Assembly: GCA_036498265.1 (NCBI GenBank)
Contig: DASYFT010000010.1
Span: 1-64,000 of the forward strand
DNA length: 64,000 nucleotides
Direction of reading: 5' to 3'
Source: Palsa-744 sp036498265
Lineage (GTDB): Bacteria; Actinomycetota; Thermoleophilia; Solirubrobacterales; Solirubrobacteraceae
A program made the translations under genes and the position numbers. Numbering within the stretch: position 1 is the first letter of the stretch; every line of letters begins with the position of its first letter. Below, one piece after another: positions 15,666 through 24,583 of the stretch. The notes below the pieces were generated by a model. That model was not told where the DNA came from, did not search any database, and saw only the letters and a list, made by a program, of their open reading frames with translations.

Positions 15666-16064
15666 ATGTCGCAGCAGAACGTGGAGATCGTGCGCGATCA
15701 GTACGACGCTACGAACGAGCGCGACTTTCGCCGCGTGATGTCGCACTACGCGGAGGATGTCGAGATGGTCGTTCCCTTCGGGCTCAGGGCGGGGACATTC
15801 AAGGGCCGGCGCGCCGTGGGAGAGTGGTTCGGGGACTGGCTCGCGACATTCGACGAAGATGCGAGATTCGACATCGAGGAGATCGTCGGCAAGGGCGCGT
15901 TGGTGCTCCTGATAGCCAGACACCGCGCGACGGGTCGAGCCAGCGGCGTTGCCGTGGCGCGAGCCGTGTGCTGGGTCTACCGGATCGAGGCGGGCAAGAT
16001 CAAGCTGGTGCAGGCCTACGAGTCTCGAGACGAAGCGCGCAAGGCCGTCGGGCTGGAGGGGTAG
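15666..16064 (+). CDS. SnoaL-like / NTF2-fold protein
   Basis: 132 aa of the NTF2-like superfamily: MSQQNVEIVRDQYDATNERD, then HYAEDVEMVVPFG, a central sheet with GTFKGRRAVGEWFGDWLATF and the closing strands of CWVYRIEAGKIKLVQAYES. Members of this group include polyketide cyclases, limonene-epoxide hydrolase-like enzymes and many binding-only proteins, so no reaction can be assigned. ATG 15666 has no Shine-Dalgarno, but GATAAT ends ten bases upstream, so the message may be leaderless. No neighbour suggests a pathway. Confidence 0.8.
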   Translation: MSQQNVEIVRDQYDATNERDFRRVMSHYAEDVEMVVPFGLRAGTFKGRRAVGEWFGDWLATFDEDARFDIEEIVGKGALVLLIARHRATGRASGVAVARAVCWVYRIEAGKIKLVQAYESRDEARKAVGLEG

Positions 16065-16152
16065 GCGCAGAGGGTTTCTCCAGACCCCCGCCCGCACCGC
16101 ATCTGAGCCGCCGGGCCTGCATTTCGTCCCAAGGAGCGCCTTTGCTTGCGGG

Positions 16153-16593
16153 GTGGACCCATCAGGCATCCCTCGCGGAGTCCGCGGCCGGCGCTCGGGC
16201 GGCCGGCCCGACGGACGGCGTGCCCTCGGGGCGGTCGGAGAGCAGCTTGCGGCGGCGCACTTCGAGCGCCTCGGCTTCACAGTGCTCGGGCGCAACGTTC
16301 GCACCGGCCACGGCGAGATCGACCTGATCGCCTGCGACGGGCGCACGCTCGTGTTCGCTGAGGTCAAGACACGGGCGCTGCGAGCCGGGGCGGGCCCCCG
16401 GCCGGCTCTCGACCCGCTGGCCGCCCTGCGCCACCGCCAGCGCGCGCGCCTGCGGCGGGCAGCCGTGGCCTGGTTGAGCCGCGAACGGTCGTCCAGGCCG
16501 CGCGCACGGACGATCCGCTTCGACGCGATCGGCGTGGTGCTCGACGCGCGCGGGGGCCTGGTCCGCCTCGACCATCTCGAGGCAGCCTGGTGA
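16153..16593 (+). CDS. yraN: YraN family (UPF0102) putative nuclease-fold protein
   Basis: 146 aa of the UPF0102 family, which has a restriction-endonuclease-like fold. The core motif GEIDLIACDGRTLVFAEVKT (about 54-73) is complete, preceded by ALGAVGEQLAAAHFERLGF and followed by RQRARLRRAAVAWLS. GTG 16153 is the only reasonable in-frame start. The AAGGAG at 16131-16136 lies 16 bases upstream, and a TTG better placed for it (16142) is in another frame, so translation initiation may be weak. The gene converges on rnhB; yraN, rnhB, lepB and rplS are neighbours in many bacteria. Confidence 0.88.
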   Translation: MDPSGIPRGVRGRRSGGRPDGRRALGAVGEQLAAAHFERLGFTVLGRNVRTGHGEIDLIACDGRTLVFAEVKTRALRAGAGPRPALDPLAALRHRQRARLRRAAVAWLSRERSSRPRARTIRFDAIGVVLDARGGLVRLDHLEAAW

Positions 16594-16602
16594 GGCGGGC
16601 TT

Positions 16603-17310
16603 CTACAGCGCGAGCTGCTGGTAGGCGAGCGACTGGAAGGACATGCGGTGCAGCGGCGAGACGCCCTGGCGCGAGATCGCGTCGCGGTGTGACGGCGTCG
16701 AGTAGCCGACGTGCTCGGCGAAGTCCCAGCCGGGATGCTCGCCGTCGGCGTGGCGCATGAAGCGGTCGCGTGTGACCTTGGCGACGATCGACGCCGCTGC
16801 TATCGCCGCGCTCGTGGCGTCGCCGTCGACGATCGCGCGCTGCGGGCGGCCGAAGTCGGCGACGGAGAAGCCGTCCACCAGGCACAGCACCTCGCCCGCC
16901 ACGCCCCGGGTGACCCCCAGCATGGCGTCGCGCAGCGCCGCCAGGTTCGTCTTGTGGAGCCCCCGGGCGTCGATCCCGCGCACGCAGCGCGAGACGACGA
17001 CCACGCGCGCGGCGCTGCGGAGCACGAGCGGGTAGAGCTGCTCGCGCGCCTCGAAGGTGTGCTGCTTGGAGTCGTTGAGCGCGCTGAGCGAGCGCAGCTC
17101 GCGGGTGGTCAGGGCCTCGTAGTCGAACAGCACCCCCGCGGCGACGAGCGGGCCGGCGAGCGAGCCACGCCCGGCCTCGTCGGCCCCGGCGATCAGGCGG
17201 ACGCCCAGCCGGCGGTCGAAGGCGAACAGCCGCCGCCCGCTGCCCGAGCGCCGGGCCCGGCGCCGCGAGCGAGCCGATCGGGGCGATCCATCCGGGCGCA
17301 GAGCTGCCAT
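16603..17310 (-). CDS. rnhB: Ribonuclease HII
   Basis: 235 aa from ATG 17310. It removes RNA, including single ribonucleotides, from RNA/DNA hybrids. The family start IAGADEAGRGSLAGPLVAA holds catalytic D and E, then LNDSKQ, CLVDGFSV (third Asp) and AAIAAASIVAKVTRDR (fourth region). An Arg/Ser-rich N-terminal extension of about 35 residues precedes the domain. No clear Shine-Dalgarno is visible. It follows lepB after 34 bases in the conserved rplS-lepB-rnhB order. Confidence 0.94.
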   Translation of the reverse strand: MAALRPDGSPRSARSRRRARRSGSGRRLFAFDRRLGVRLIAGADEAGRGSLAGPLVAAGVLFDYEALTTRELRSLSALNDSKQHTFEAREQLYPLVLRSAARVVVVSRCVRGIDARGLHKTNLAALRDAMLGVTRGVAGEVLCLVDGFSVADFGRPQRAIVDGDATSAAIAAASIVAKVTRDRFMRHADGEHPGWDFAEHVGYSTPSHRDAISRQGVSPLHRMSFQSLAYQQLAL

Positions 17311-17344
17311 CGTCGAGGAGGGCTCCGGCGGCGGGGCGCTTTCG

Positions 17345-18043
17345 CTAGAGGATCCCGATGCGGTCGGGGGGCCAGTAGGTGGCGATTGCGCCGCCGATGA
17401 CCCATCCGGTGGGAACGGGTCCCCAGAACCTGCTGTCGTCGGATTCCCCACGGTTGTCGCCCATCATGAACCAGTGTCCGGGCGGAATGGTGATCGGCGT
17501 CGGGAAGTTGCACTCGGGGCTCGAGCCGCAGGGTTTGGTGTAGGAGTCGTTCTCGCGCTTGCCGTTGCGGATGACATGGCCTTCGACGATCGAGATCACG
17601 TCGCCGGGCCCGGCGACGATCCGCTTGATGAAGTTGACGCCCGAGCGGGTCGGCTCGGGCTGCGAGCAGGCGGCGCCGCCAAGTTTGATCACGTGCGCGA
17701 TCGGCCCGCACACCTCCTGCTCGGCGTCTCGCGGCGGATGGAAGACCGCGATCTCGCCGACGTGCGGTTCGCTGAAGTCCATTCCGATGCGGTTGACCAG
17801 CACCCGCTGGCCGATCGCGAGCGTCGGCAGCATCGAGCCGCTCGGGATCCGGTAGGGCTTGACCACCCAGGCCTGGATCGCCAGCGCGAGGCCGAGCGCG
17901 ACCGCGATGATGAGCACCAGCTCGATGATCGAGTTGCGCGTCGATTTCGCGGCCTTCCTGCCGCGCTTCGGTGCGGCCGGGCCGTCACTGGCGCTGCTCG
18001 AGCCGCCGCCTTTGGCGCTGCGTGTCTTGGCGCTGATGTTCAC
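17345..18043 (-). CDS. lepB: Type I signal peptidase
   Basis: 232 aa. After a positively charged N-terminus there is one membrane anchor (about 39-58). The catalytic Ser is S70 in PSGSMLPTL and the Lys is K140 in NFIKRIVAGPGD. Box D/E is GDNRGESDDSRFWGPV. It cleaves signal peptides outside the membrane; substrates in this window include the secreted LamG-like and PKD proteins. The start is GTG 18043, overlapping the stop of rplS as GTGA, so it is probably translated by coupling. Confidence 0.95.
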   Translation of the reverse strand: MNISAKTRSAKGGGSSSASDGPAAPKRGRKAAKSTRNSIIELVLIIAVALGLALAIQAWVVKPYRIPSGSMLPTLAIGQRVLVNRIGMDFSEPHVGEIAVFHPPRDAEQEVCGPIAHVIKLGGAACSQPEPTRSGVNFIKRIVAGPGDVISIVEGHVIRNGKRENDSYTKPCGSSPECNFPTPITIPPGHWFMMGDNRGESDDSRFWGPVPTGWVIGGAIATYWPPDRIGIL

Positions 18044-18699
18044 GCCTGCTCGTCGCCGGCGGGCTGGCCTCGCTGGGCCTCGCCGGCATCGGAGGAGGTA
18101 TCGGTCGCGCTCGCTGCGGCGCTCTCGCCCTCGGGCGTCGTCTCGGCCTCTGCCTCGGCGGCCGCCGGCGTCCCCGCGGCGGCATCTGCCTCCGTGGCGG
18201 CGCCCTGCCCGTCGCCTGCGCCCTCGACGGGGGCCTCCTCCAGCTGTGCGTCCGGGTTGGCCTCGGTGACCGCCTCCTCCGCGGTCATGCCATCTGCATC
18301 GGTCGCGCCGGCCGGCTCGTGCAGCAGGCCGGGCTCGACGGCGGTCTCCGGCCCCGTGTAGCGGCGCTCGCGCACCCGTGCGCGCTTGCCCACGCGATCA
18401 CGCAGGTAGTAGAGCTTGGCGCGGCGCACGTCGCCTCGCGCGGCGAGCTCGATGCGCTCGATCTTGGGGGAGTGCACGGGGAACATCCGCTCGACGCCCA
18501 CCCCGAAGGACTGCTTGCGCACCGTGAAGGTCTCGCGGGCTCCGTGGCCCTGGCGCTTGATGACGACGCCCTCGAACACCTGAACGCGGCTGCGCGCGCC
18601 CTCGATCACCTGGAAGTGGACCTTGACGCGGTCTCCCGGCGCGAAGTCGGGGACGCGGCGCAGCTGACCGCGCTCGATGGTTTCGATGACGCTGCTCAT
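18040..18699 (-). CDS. rplS: 50S ribosomal protein L19 with an acidic C-terminal extension
   Basis: 219 aa, whereas the usual L19 is near 115. Residues 1-115 are typical: GDRVKVHFQVIEGARSRVQV, FEGVVIKRQGHGARETFTVR, GVGVERMFPVHSPKIERIE and KLYYLRDRVGKRARVRERR. From about 118 a low-complexity Ala/Glu/Asp/Gly/Thr tail of about 100 residues follows, ending GQPAGDEQA. It has no predicted fold and would extend from the ribosome surface. ATG 18699 is fixed by the family start. It overlaps lepB. Confidence 0.95.
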   Translation of the reverse strand: MSSVIETIERGQLRRVPDFAPGDRVKVHFQVIEGARSRVQVFEGVVIKRQGHGARETFTVRKQSFGVGVERMFPVHSPKIERIELAARGDVRRAKLYYLRDRVGKRARVRERRYTGPETAVEPGLLHEPAGATDADGMTAEEAVTEANPDAQLEEAPVEGAGDGQGAATEADAAAGTPAAAEAEAETTPEGESAAASATDTSSDAGEAQRGQPAGDEQA

Positions 18700-18817
18700 G
18701 ACGGTGAAGAGGGTGCGCCCTGTGACCCTTGGAGGCACCGAGATGCGGCCTCGGCCGGCGCGACCAGGCAATGGTAGCGAACGACCGCCGGCCGCCGTCG
18801 CACCCGATCGGTCGCTC

Positions 18818-19513
18818 TCAGCGTCGCCGGTCGCCCCCCGCGGCGGCTCCGCGTTCGCGGCTTCGCTCCCGCCTCCACTCGGCGATGCGCTCGTGATGCC
18901 CGGAGAGCAGGACGTCCGGGACCCGCCAGCCACGGTACTCGGCGGGCCTCGTGTAGTGGGGGTACTCGGGGTCGCCGTCGAGTGCGGCGCTGAAGGACTC
19001 CTCCGCCGCCGAGTGCTCGTGCCCAAGCGCGCCCGGGAGCTTCCTGCTCACGGCATCGCAGAGCACCATCGCGGGGAGCTCGCCGCCGCTCAGCACGTAC
19101 CGGCCGATCGAGACGACGTCGCTCGCGAAGTGCTCGAGGACGCGCTCGTCGAAGCCCTCGTAGCGGCCGCACAGGAGCGTCAGCGCCGGCTCGGCGGCGA
19201 GCTCGTCGACGAGCCCGTCGTCCAGCAGGCGGCCGCCCGGTGCCAGCGCGATCACCCGCCGCCGGTTGCGCAGCTCGACGGGGTCCATGCCGTAGTGGCC
19301 GCGCAACGCACTCTCGATGACGTCGACGCGCAGCACCATCCCGGCGCCGCCGCCGAACGGCATGTCGTCGACCTGGCGGCCGCTGAGCGGCGTGTGGTCG
19401 CGGTAGTTCACCAGCCCGAGGTGCGATCCGCTGCCGAGCAGGTTGCTCACGTGGCGCTGGTCGGCGAACCAGTCGAACCACTCCGGGAAGAGCGTGAAGA
19501 TGTCGACGTTCAA
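18818..19513 (-). CDS. trmD: tRNA (guanine-N1)-methyltransferase TrmD
   Basis: 231 aa SPOUT enzyme that makes m1G37 in tRNA and prevents frameshifting. It starts NVDIFTLFPEWF and has PFGGGAGMVLR, the knot LLCGRYEGFDERVLE, the loop SIGRYVLSGGELPAMVLCDA and YPHYTRPAEYRGWRVPDVLL. The start is TTG 19513, overlapping the rimM stop as TTGA. This rare start is supported by the exact family N-terminus. The last 25 residues are Arg-rich. The order rpsP-khpA-rimM-trmD-rplS is the classic one. Confidence 0.95.
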   Translation of the reverse strand: MNVDIFTLFPEWFDWFADQRHVSNLLGSGSHLGLVNYRDHTPLSGRQVDDMPFGGGAGMVLRVDVIESALRGHYGMDPVELRNRRRVIALAPGGRLLDDGLVDELAAEPALTLLCGRYEGFDERVLEHFASDVVSIGRYVLSGGELPAMVLCDAVSRKLPGALGHEHSAAEESFSAALDGDPEYPHYTRPAEYRGWRVPDVLLSGHHERIAEWRRERSRERGAAAGGDRRR

Positions 19514-20049
19514 CGTCCCTCTCCGCCACGGCCAGGCGCCGGCGACGCCGCGTCCTCGCCGAGGAACTCGAGGTCCACGTCGATCCGTTCGCGGCCGGGG
19601 TCGACCTCGCGGACCGCGTCCCTCACCATCGGCACCAGCAGAGGCTCGCCACCCCTGTCCAGACGAACCTCGAGCGCCTCGCAGGACGGCAGCTCGATCA
19701 GCCGCAGCACCGTGCCGAGGTGCGCCTCTCCGTCGTAGACCTCGCACCCCTGGAGTTCGTGGGCCCACCATTCGCCGTCGGCGAGCGCCGGCGCCCGCTC
19801 GGCGTCGACCGCGAGCTCGCTGCCCCGCAGCGCCTCCGCGGCGGCGCGATCCTCGACGCCCTCCAGGCGCACGATCGGCCTCGCGTCGGTCCCCGCGCGC
19901 CTGGAGATGGCGGCCGTGAGGCCACCCACCTCGACGCTGGTGCCGAGGCTCAGCAGGCGCGGACGGGCGCCTGTCACGTAGAAGCTCCCGTCCAGCCCGT
20001 GCGGCCGGCCGACGCGTCCCGCCGAGAGCTTGGCCGGGCTGCCCGCCAC
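19510..20049 (-). CDS. rimM: Ribosome maturation factor RimM
   Basis: 179 aa, binds S19 and helps 16S rRNA 3' domain maturation. The N-terminal domain begins LSAGRVGRPHGLDGSFYV (family hallmark GxxxGxxGxxG) and the PRC-barrel part has EWWAHELQGCEVYD, LIELPSCEALEV, LVPMVRDAVREVD. GTG 20049 is chosen because AAGGA lies upstream at good spacing and the family start follows; TTG 20064 is an alternative. A Gly/Glu/Arg tail ends the protein. Confidence 0.92.
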   Translation of the reverse strand: MAGSPAKLSAGRVGRPHGLDGSFYVTGARPRLLSLGTSVEVGGLTAAISRRAGTDARPIVRLEGVEDRAAAEALRGSELAVDAERAPALADGEWWAHELQGCEVYDGEAHLGTVLRLIELPSCEALEVRLDRGGEPLLVPMVRDAVREVDPGRERIDVDLEFLGEDAASPAPGRGGEGR

Positions 20050-20075
20050 TTCGCGTCCTTCCAATCGTGTGCGCG

Positions 20076-20324
20076 TCAGTCGACGATATCGACGAGGACG
20101 TGCGAGCCCTCGCCCGCGGCAGCCGCTTTGACGACCGTCCGCAGCGCATGGGCCGTGCGGCCGCCGCGCCCGATCACGCGCCCGTAGTCCTCGGCGCCGA
20201 CGCACAGCTCGAGCACGATCGTGCCGTCGTCCTCGTCGAACTGCTCGACCGACACCGCGTCGGGGTCCTCGACGAGACCTTCGGCGAGGTACTCCAGCAG
20301 CTGCCTGGGGATCTCGCTGGGCAT
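20076..20324 (-). CDS. khpA: KH-domain RNA-binding protein KhpA
   Basis: 82 aa single KH domain with the GxxG loop in YGRVIGRGGRTAHALRTVV. Proteins of this type sit between rpsP and rimM in many Gram-positive and actinobacterial genomes, bind RNA broadly, and in streptococci act with KhpB in cell elongation. Size and position leave little doubt about family; the physiological target here is unknown. Confidence 0.9.
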   Translation of the reverse strand: MPSEIPRQLLEYLAEGLVEDPDAVSVEQFDEDDGTIVLELCVGAEDYGRVIGRGGRTAHALRTVVKAAAAGEGSHVLVDIVD

Positions 20325-20345
20325 CTCGAGGCGCCCGGCAGGGTC

Positions 20346-20600
20346 CTAGCCGGTCCGGGTCTCGATGCCCTGGATGCGAAGCAGCTTGCGCACCGTGTTC
20401 GAGGGCTGAGCGCCCCGGGCCAGCCAGCTGCGGGCGCGATCCTGGTCGATCTCGATCGTCGACGGCTCCGTCTGCGGGTTGTAGTGGCCGATCGTCTCGA
20501 TTACGCGCCCGTCGCGCGGGGAGCGCTGGTCGGCGACGACGACTCGCCAGATCGGGTCCTTCTTGGCGCCCACTCGCGTGAGCCTGAGCCTGACTGCCAC
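20346..20600 (-). CDS. rpsP: 30S ribosomal protein S16
   Basis: 84 aa. Begins MAVRLRLTRVGAKKDPIWRV and has the family segments DGRVIETIGHYNPQTEPSTI and LARGAQPSNTVRKLL. The start is GTG 20600 with AGAGGA six bases upstream. First gene of the rpsP-khpA-rimM-trmD-rplS-lepB run; ffh ends 95 bases above with no feature recognised in the gap. Confidence 0.97.
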   Translation of the reverse strand: MAVRLRLTRVGAKKDPIWRVVVADQRSPRDGRVIETIGHYNPQTEPSTIEIDQDRARSWLARGAQPSNTVRKLLRIQGIETRTG

Positions 20601-20694
20601 GTTTTCCTCTCGGGGCCGGGAACCTGGATGCTGCGTTGCTGCCGGCAGAGCTTAGACGGTGGGCGACCGCGAGGCGCCCTTCGCGGCGCTCGCG

Positions 20695-22041
<1,347 letters not shown>

Positions 22042-22095
22042 GAGCTTGATTCTGGCAGTCCGCGCGCCGAGCCCCGGCGGCACGGCGCCCGGCGG

Positions 22096-23013
22096 CTAGG
22101 ACTCGCGCGCCGGCGGCGGGCCGCCCCGCGGGCGCGGGCCGGCGTCCAGCCTGCCCCTCAGCGCCTCGCCGATGCCGCCGAAGGCCTCCGCGAACTCCGA
22201 CGGCACGACGAACACCTTGTTGGCGTCGCCTTCGGCCAGCTGCGGCAGCATCTTGAGGTATTCGTAACTGAGCAGCTCGCGGTCGGGTTTACCCTCGTGA
22301 ATCGCGTTGAACACCGTGTCGATCGCCTTCGCTTCGCCCTCGGCGCGCAGAATGGCGGCCTGCCGGTCACCCTCGGCGTTCAGAACGGCCGCCTGCTTGG
22401 CGCCCTCTGCCGTGAGGATCTGCGACTGCTTCTCGCCTTCTGCGGTGAGGATCGCCGCCCGGCGATCGCGCTCGGCGCGCATCTGCTTCTCCATCGCGGT
22501 CCTGATGTCGGGCGGCGGGTCCACCGACTTGATCTCCACTCGGTTGATCCTGATGCCCCACTTGCCGGTGGCCTCGTCGAGCACCACGCGAAGCTCGGTG
22601 TTGACGTTCTCGCGCGAGGTGAGCGTCGCCTCCAGCGTCAGGCCGCCGATCACGTTGCGCAGTGTCGTGACCGTCAGCTGCTCGATTGCCTGCAGCGGGT
22701 TGGCGATCTCGTAGGTGGCCGAGCGCGGGTCCGTGATCGTGAAGTAGAGGACCGTCTCGATGCCGACCACCACGTTGTCTTCGGTGATCACCGACTGGGG
22801 CGCGAAGTTCACGACCTGCTCGCGGAGGTCGACGAGGGGCTTGACGCGGTCGATGAACGGAGTGACGATCGTGAGGCCCGGTTCCAGCGTGCGGCTGTAG
22901 CGGCCGAGCCGCTCGACGACCCCCGCCCTGGCCTGCGGAATGACGCGGATGGTGCGCGCCGCGACGATAAGCGCGAAGACTACGACCACTACGATCACGA
23001 TCAGGGCGGCCAT
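22096..23013 (-). CDS. SPFH/Band 7 membrane protein (stomatin/QmcA-like)
   Basis: 305 aa. One N-terminal membrane segment (about 3-20) is followed by the Band 7 domain (GVVERLGRYSRTLEPGLTIV, NVVVGIETVLYFTITDP) and a long helix with repeated AEG-Q units (AEGEKQSQILTAEGAKQAA, then AEGDRQAAILRAEGEAKA). Such proteins form ring-like oligomers in membrane microdomains and often regulate proteolysis. The nfeD gene lies directly upstream, the standard partner. The pair is located between ftsY and ffh, so it might act near the secretion machinery (inference). Confidence 0.93.
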   Translation of the reverse strand: MAALIVIVVVVVFALIVAARTIRVIPQARAGVVERLGRYSRTLEPGLTIVTPFIDRVKPLVDLREQVVNFAPQSVITEDNVVVGIETVLYFTITDPRSATYEIANPLQAIEQLTVTTLRNVIGGLTLEATLTSRENVNTELRVVLDEATGKWGIRINRVEIKSVDPPPDIRTAMEKQMRAERDRRAAILTAEGEKQSQILTAEGAKQAAVLNAEGDRQAAILRAEGEAKAIDTVFNAIHEGKPDRELLSYEYLKMLPQLAEGDANKVFVVPSEFAEAFGGIGEALRGRLDAGPRPRGGPPPARES

Positions 23014-23064
23014 TTGGCGGTCTTTCCTTTCTGGGTGCCTTCAGGGGGGAGCGTATCCGGCTCC

Positions 23065-23499
23065 TCAGTGCATCACCAGGGCCGTGGCTCCCCGGATTTC
23101 GACCACCTCGACGCGCTCGCCGGCGGCGATCACCTCGTCGTCGTCGTAGCTGCGGGCGGTCCACACCTCGCCGCCGTCGATCTTCACGCAGCCGACCCCC
23201 TCGTCGTTGGCGATGCGCTCGATGACCATCGCCGGGCGCCCCACGAGCGCGGCCGCGCCGGTTCGTATCGCGGGCGGGAGGCGGCGGTGGCGACGGGCGA
23301 CCGGGCGCAGCGCCCCGAACACGATCAGCGAGGCGACCACGAAGAGGATCCCCGACAGCAGAGCGCCCACGCCGAGCAGGCTGACGAGCGCCGCCAGCCC
23401 CGCCCCGACGGCGAACGGCAGCAGGTAGAAGCCCCCCTGGTGCATCTCGCCGATCCCGAGGACGCAGGCGGCGACCAACCAGATGATCCAACTGTCCAT
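23065..23499 (-). CDS. NfeD-like membrane protein
   Basis: 144 aa short-form NfeD without the N-terminal serine protease domain. Two to three membrane segments (about 4-18, 29-45, 47-64) are followed by a C-terminal OB-fold (LVGRPAMVIERIANDEGVGC, EVWTARSYDDDEVIAAGERV, VEVVEIRGATALV). NfeD proteins partner with SPFH proteins, and the gene is 51 bases upstream of the SPFH gene on the same strand. Confidence 0.9.
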   Translation of the reverse strand: MDSWIIWLVAACVLGIGEMHQGGFYLLPFAVGAGLAALVSLLGVGALLSGILFVVASLIVFGALRPVARRHRRLPPAIRTGAAALVGRPAMVIERIANDEGVGCVKIDGGEVWTARSYDDDEVIAAGERVEVVEIRGATALVMH

Positions 23500-23539
23500 G
23501 TAGCCAGATTATCCCGCTCGGGTGAGCGGATGTCGACGT

Positions 23540-24556
23540 TCAGCCCTGCGCGATCAGCGCGCGGGCGAAGTCCTCGGCATCGAAGGGCCTCAGATCCTCG
23601 ACCGTCTCGCCGACGCCGATCAGCTTGACCGGAAGCCCCAGCTCGCGCGCGATCGCCAGCGCGATGCCGCCGCGGGCGGTGCCGTCGAGCTTCGTCAGCA
23701 CAACGCCGGTCACCTCCGCGCTCTCGGCGAACAGCCTGGCCTGGCGCAGTCCGTTCTGGCCGGTGGTCGCATCGAGCGTGAGCAGCGTCTCGTGGGGAGC
23801 ACCCTCGAGCTGCCTGGCGATCACCCTGCGCACCTTCGCCAGCTCTCCCATCAGGTCCTCCTGCGTGTGCAGCCGTCCGGCGGTGTCCACGATCACGACG
23901 TCGATCCCACGCGCGCGCGCCTGTGCGATCGCGTCGAACGCCACGGCGCCCGGGTCCGAGCCCTCCGGTCCGCTCACGATCTCGGCGCCGGCCCGTGCCG
24001 CCCAGCCCTCGAGCTGCTCGCCGGCGGCCGCGCGGAAGGTGTCCGCGGCCGCCAGCAGGACGCTCTTGCCGAGCTGCTCGTGCAGGTGCCACGCCAGCTT
24101 GCCGATCGTGGTGGTCTTGCCGGTGCCGTTCACTCCGACGGCGACGATCACGGTCGGGCTCGGACGGATGTCGATCCGAGCATCGCCGGTGCGGGCGGTC
24201 TCGGCCAGCAGCTCGATCAGCCGCTCGCTGAGCGCCTCTCCCCCCTCGAGCCGGCCGCCCGACGCCTCGGCCTCGAGCTCCCCCACGACGGACGCCGTCG
24301 TGCCGGCGCCCACGTCCGCCATGATCAGCGCCTCCTCGAGGCGTTCCCAGGTGTGCTCGTCGAGGACGCCGAAGAGCGTCGCCTGGATCTCGCTTCCGAG
24401 CGCCTGGCGCGTCCGCGCCATGCTCTCGCGCAGTCGCCGGAACAGCCCGCCGCGCTTCGGCTCGGCCGCTCCCGCATCCTTTGCTTCGGCCCCTCCCGCG
24501 CTGCCGTCCCCGCCGTTCCCGTCGGTGATGAACAGTTCGCTCCAGTCGCGCGCCAC
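23540..24556 (-). CDS. ftsY: Signal recognition particle receptor FtsY
   Basis: 338 aa. After a short charged A-region (1-40), the N domain (about 40-120) and the G domain follow: GVNGTGKTTTIGKLA, LLAAADTFRAAAGEQLEGWA, IVDTAGRLHTQEDLMGEL, TKLDGTARGGIALAI and KLIGVGETVEDLRPFD. It receives ribosome-SRP complexes at the membrane. It ends the smc-ftsY pair, an order known in many Gram-positives. Confidence 0.97.
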   Translation of the reverse strand: MARDWSELFITDGNGGDGSAGGAEAKDAGAAEPKRGGLFRRLRESMARTRQALGSEIQATLFGVLDEHTWERLEEALIMADVGAGTTASVVGELEAEASGGRLEGGEALSERLIELLAETARTGDARIDIRPSPTVIVAVGVNGTGKTTTIGKLAWHLHEQLGKSVLLAAADTFRAAAGEQLEGWAARAGAEIVSGPEGSDPGAVAFDAIAQARARGIDVVIVDTAGRLHTQEDLMGELAKVRRVIARQLEGAPHETLLTLDATTGQNGLRQARLFAESAEVTGVVLTKLDGTARGGIALAIARELGLPVKLIGVGETVEDLRPFDAEDFARALIAQG

Positions 24557-24583
24557 GGGCCGCGCGACGATAGCAGGGGCGCG

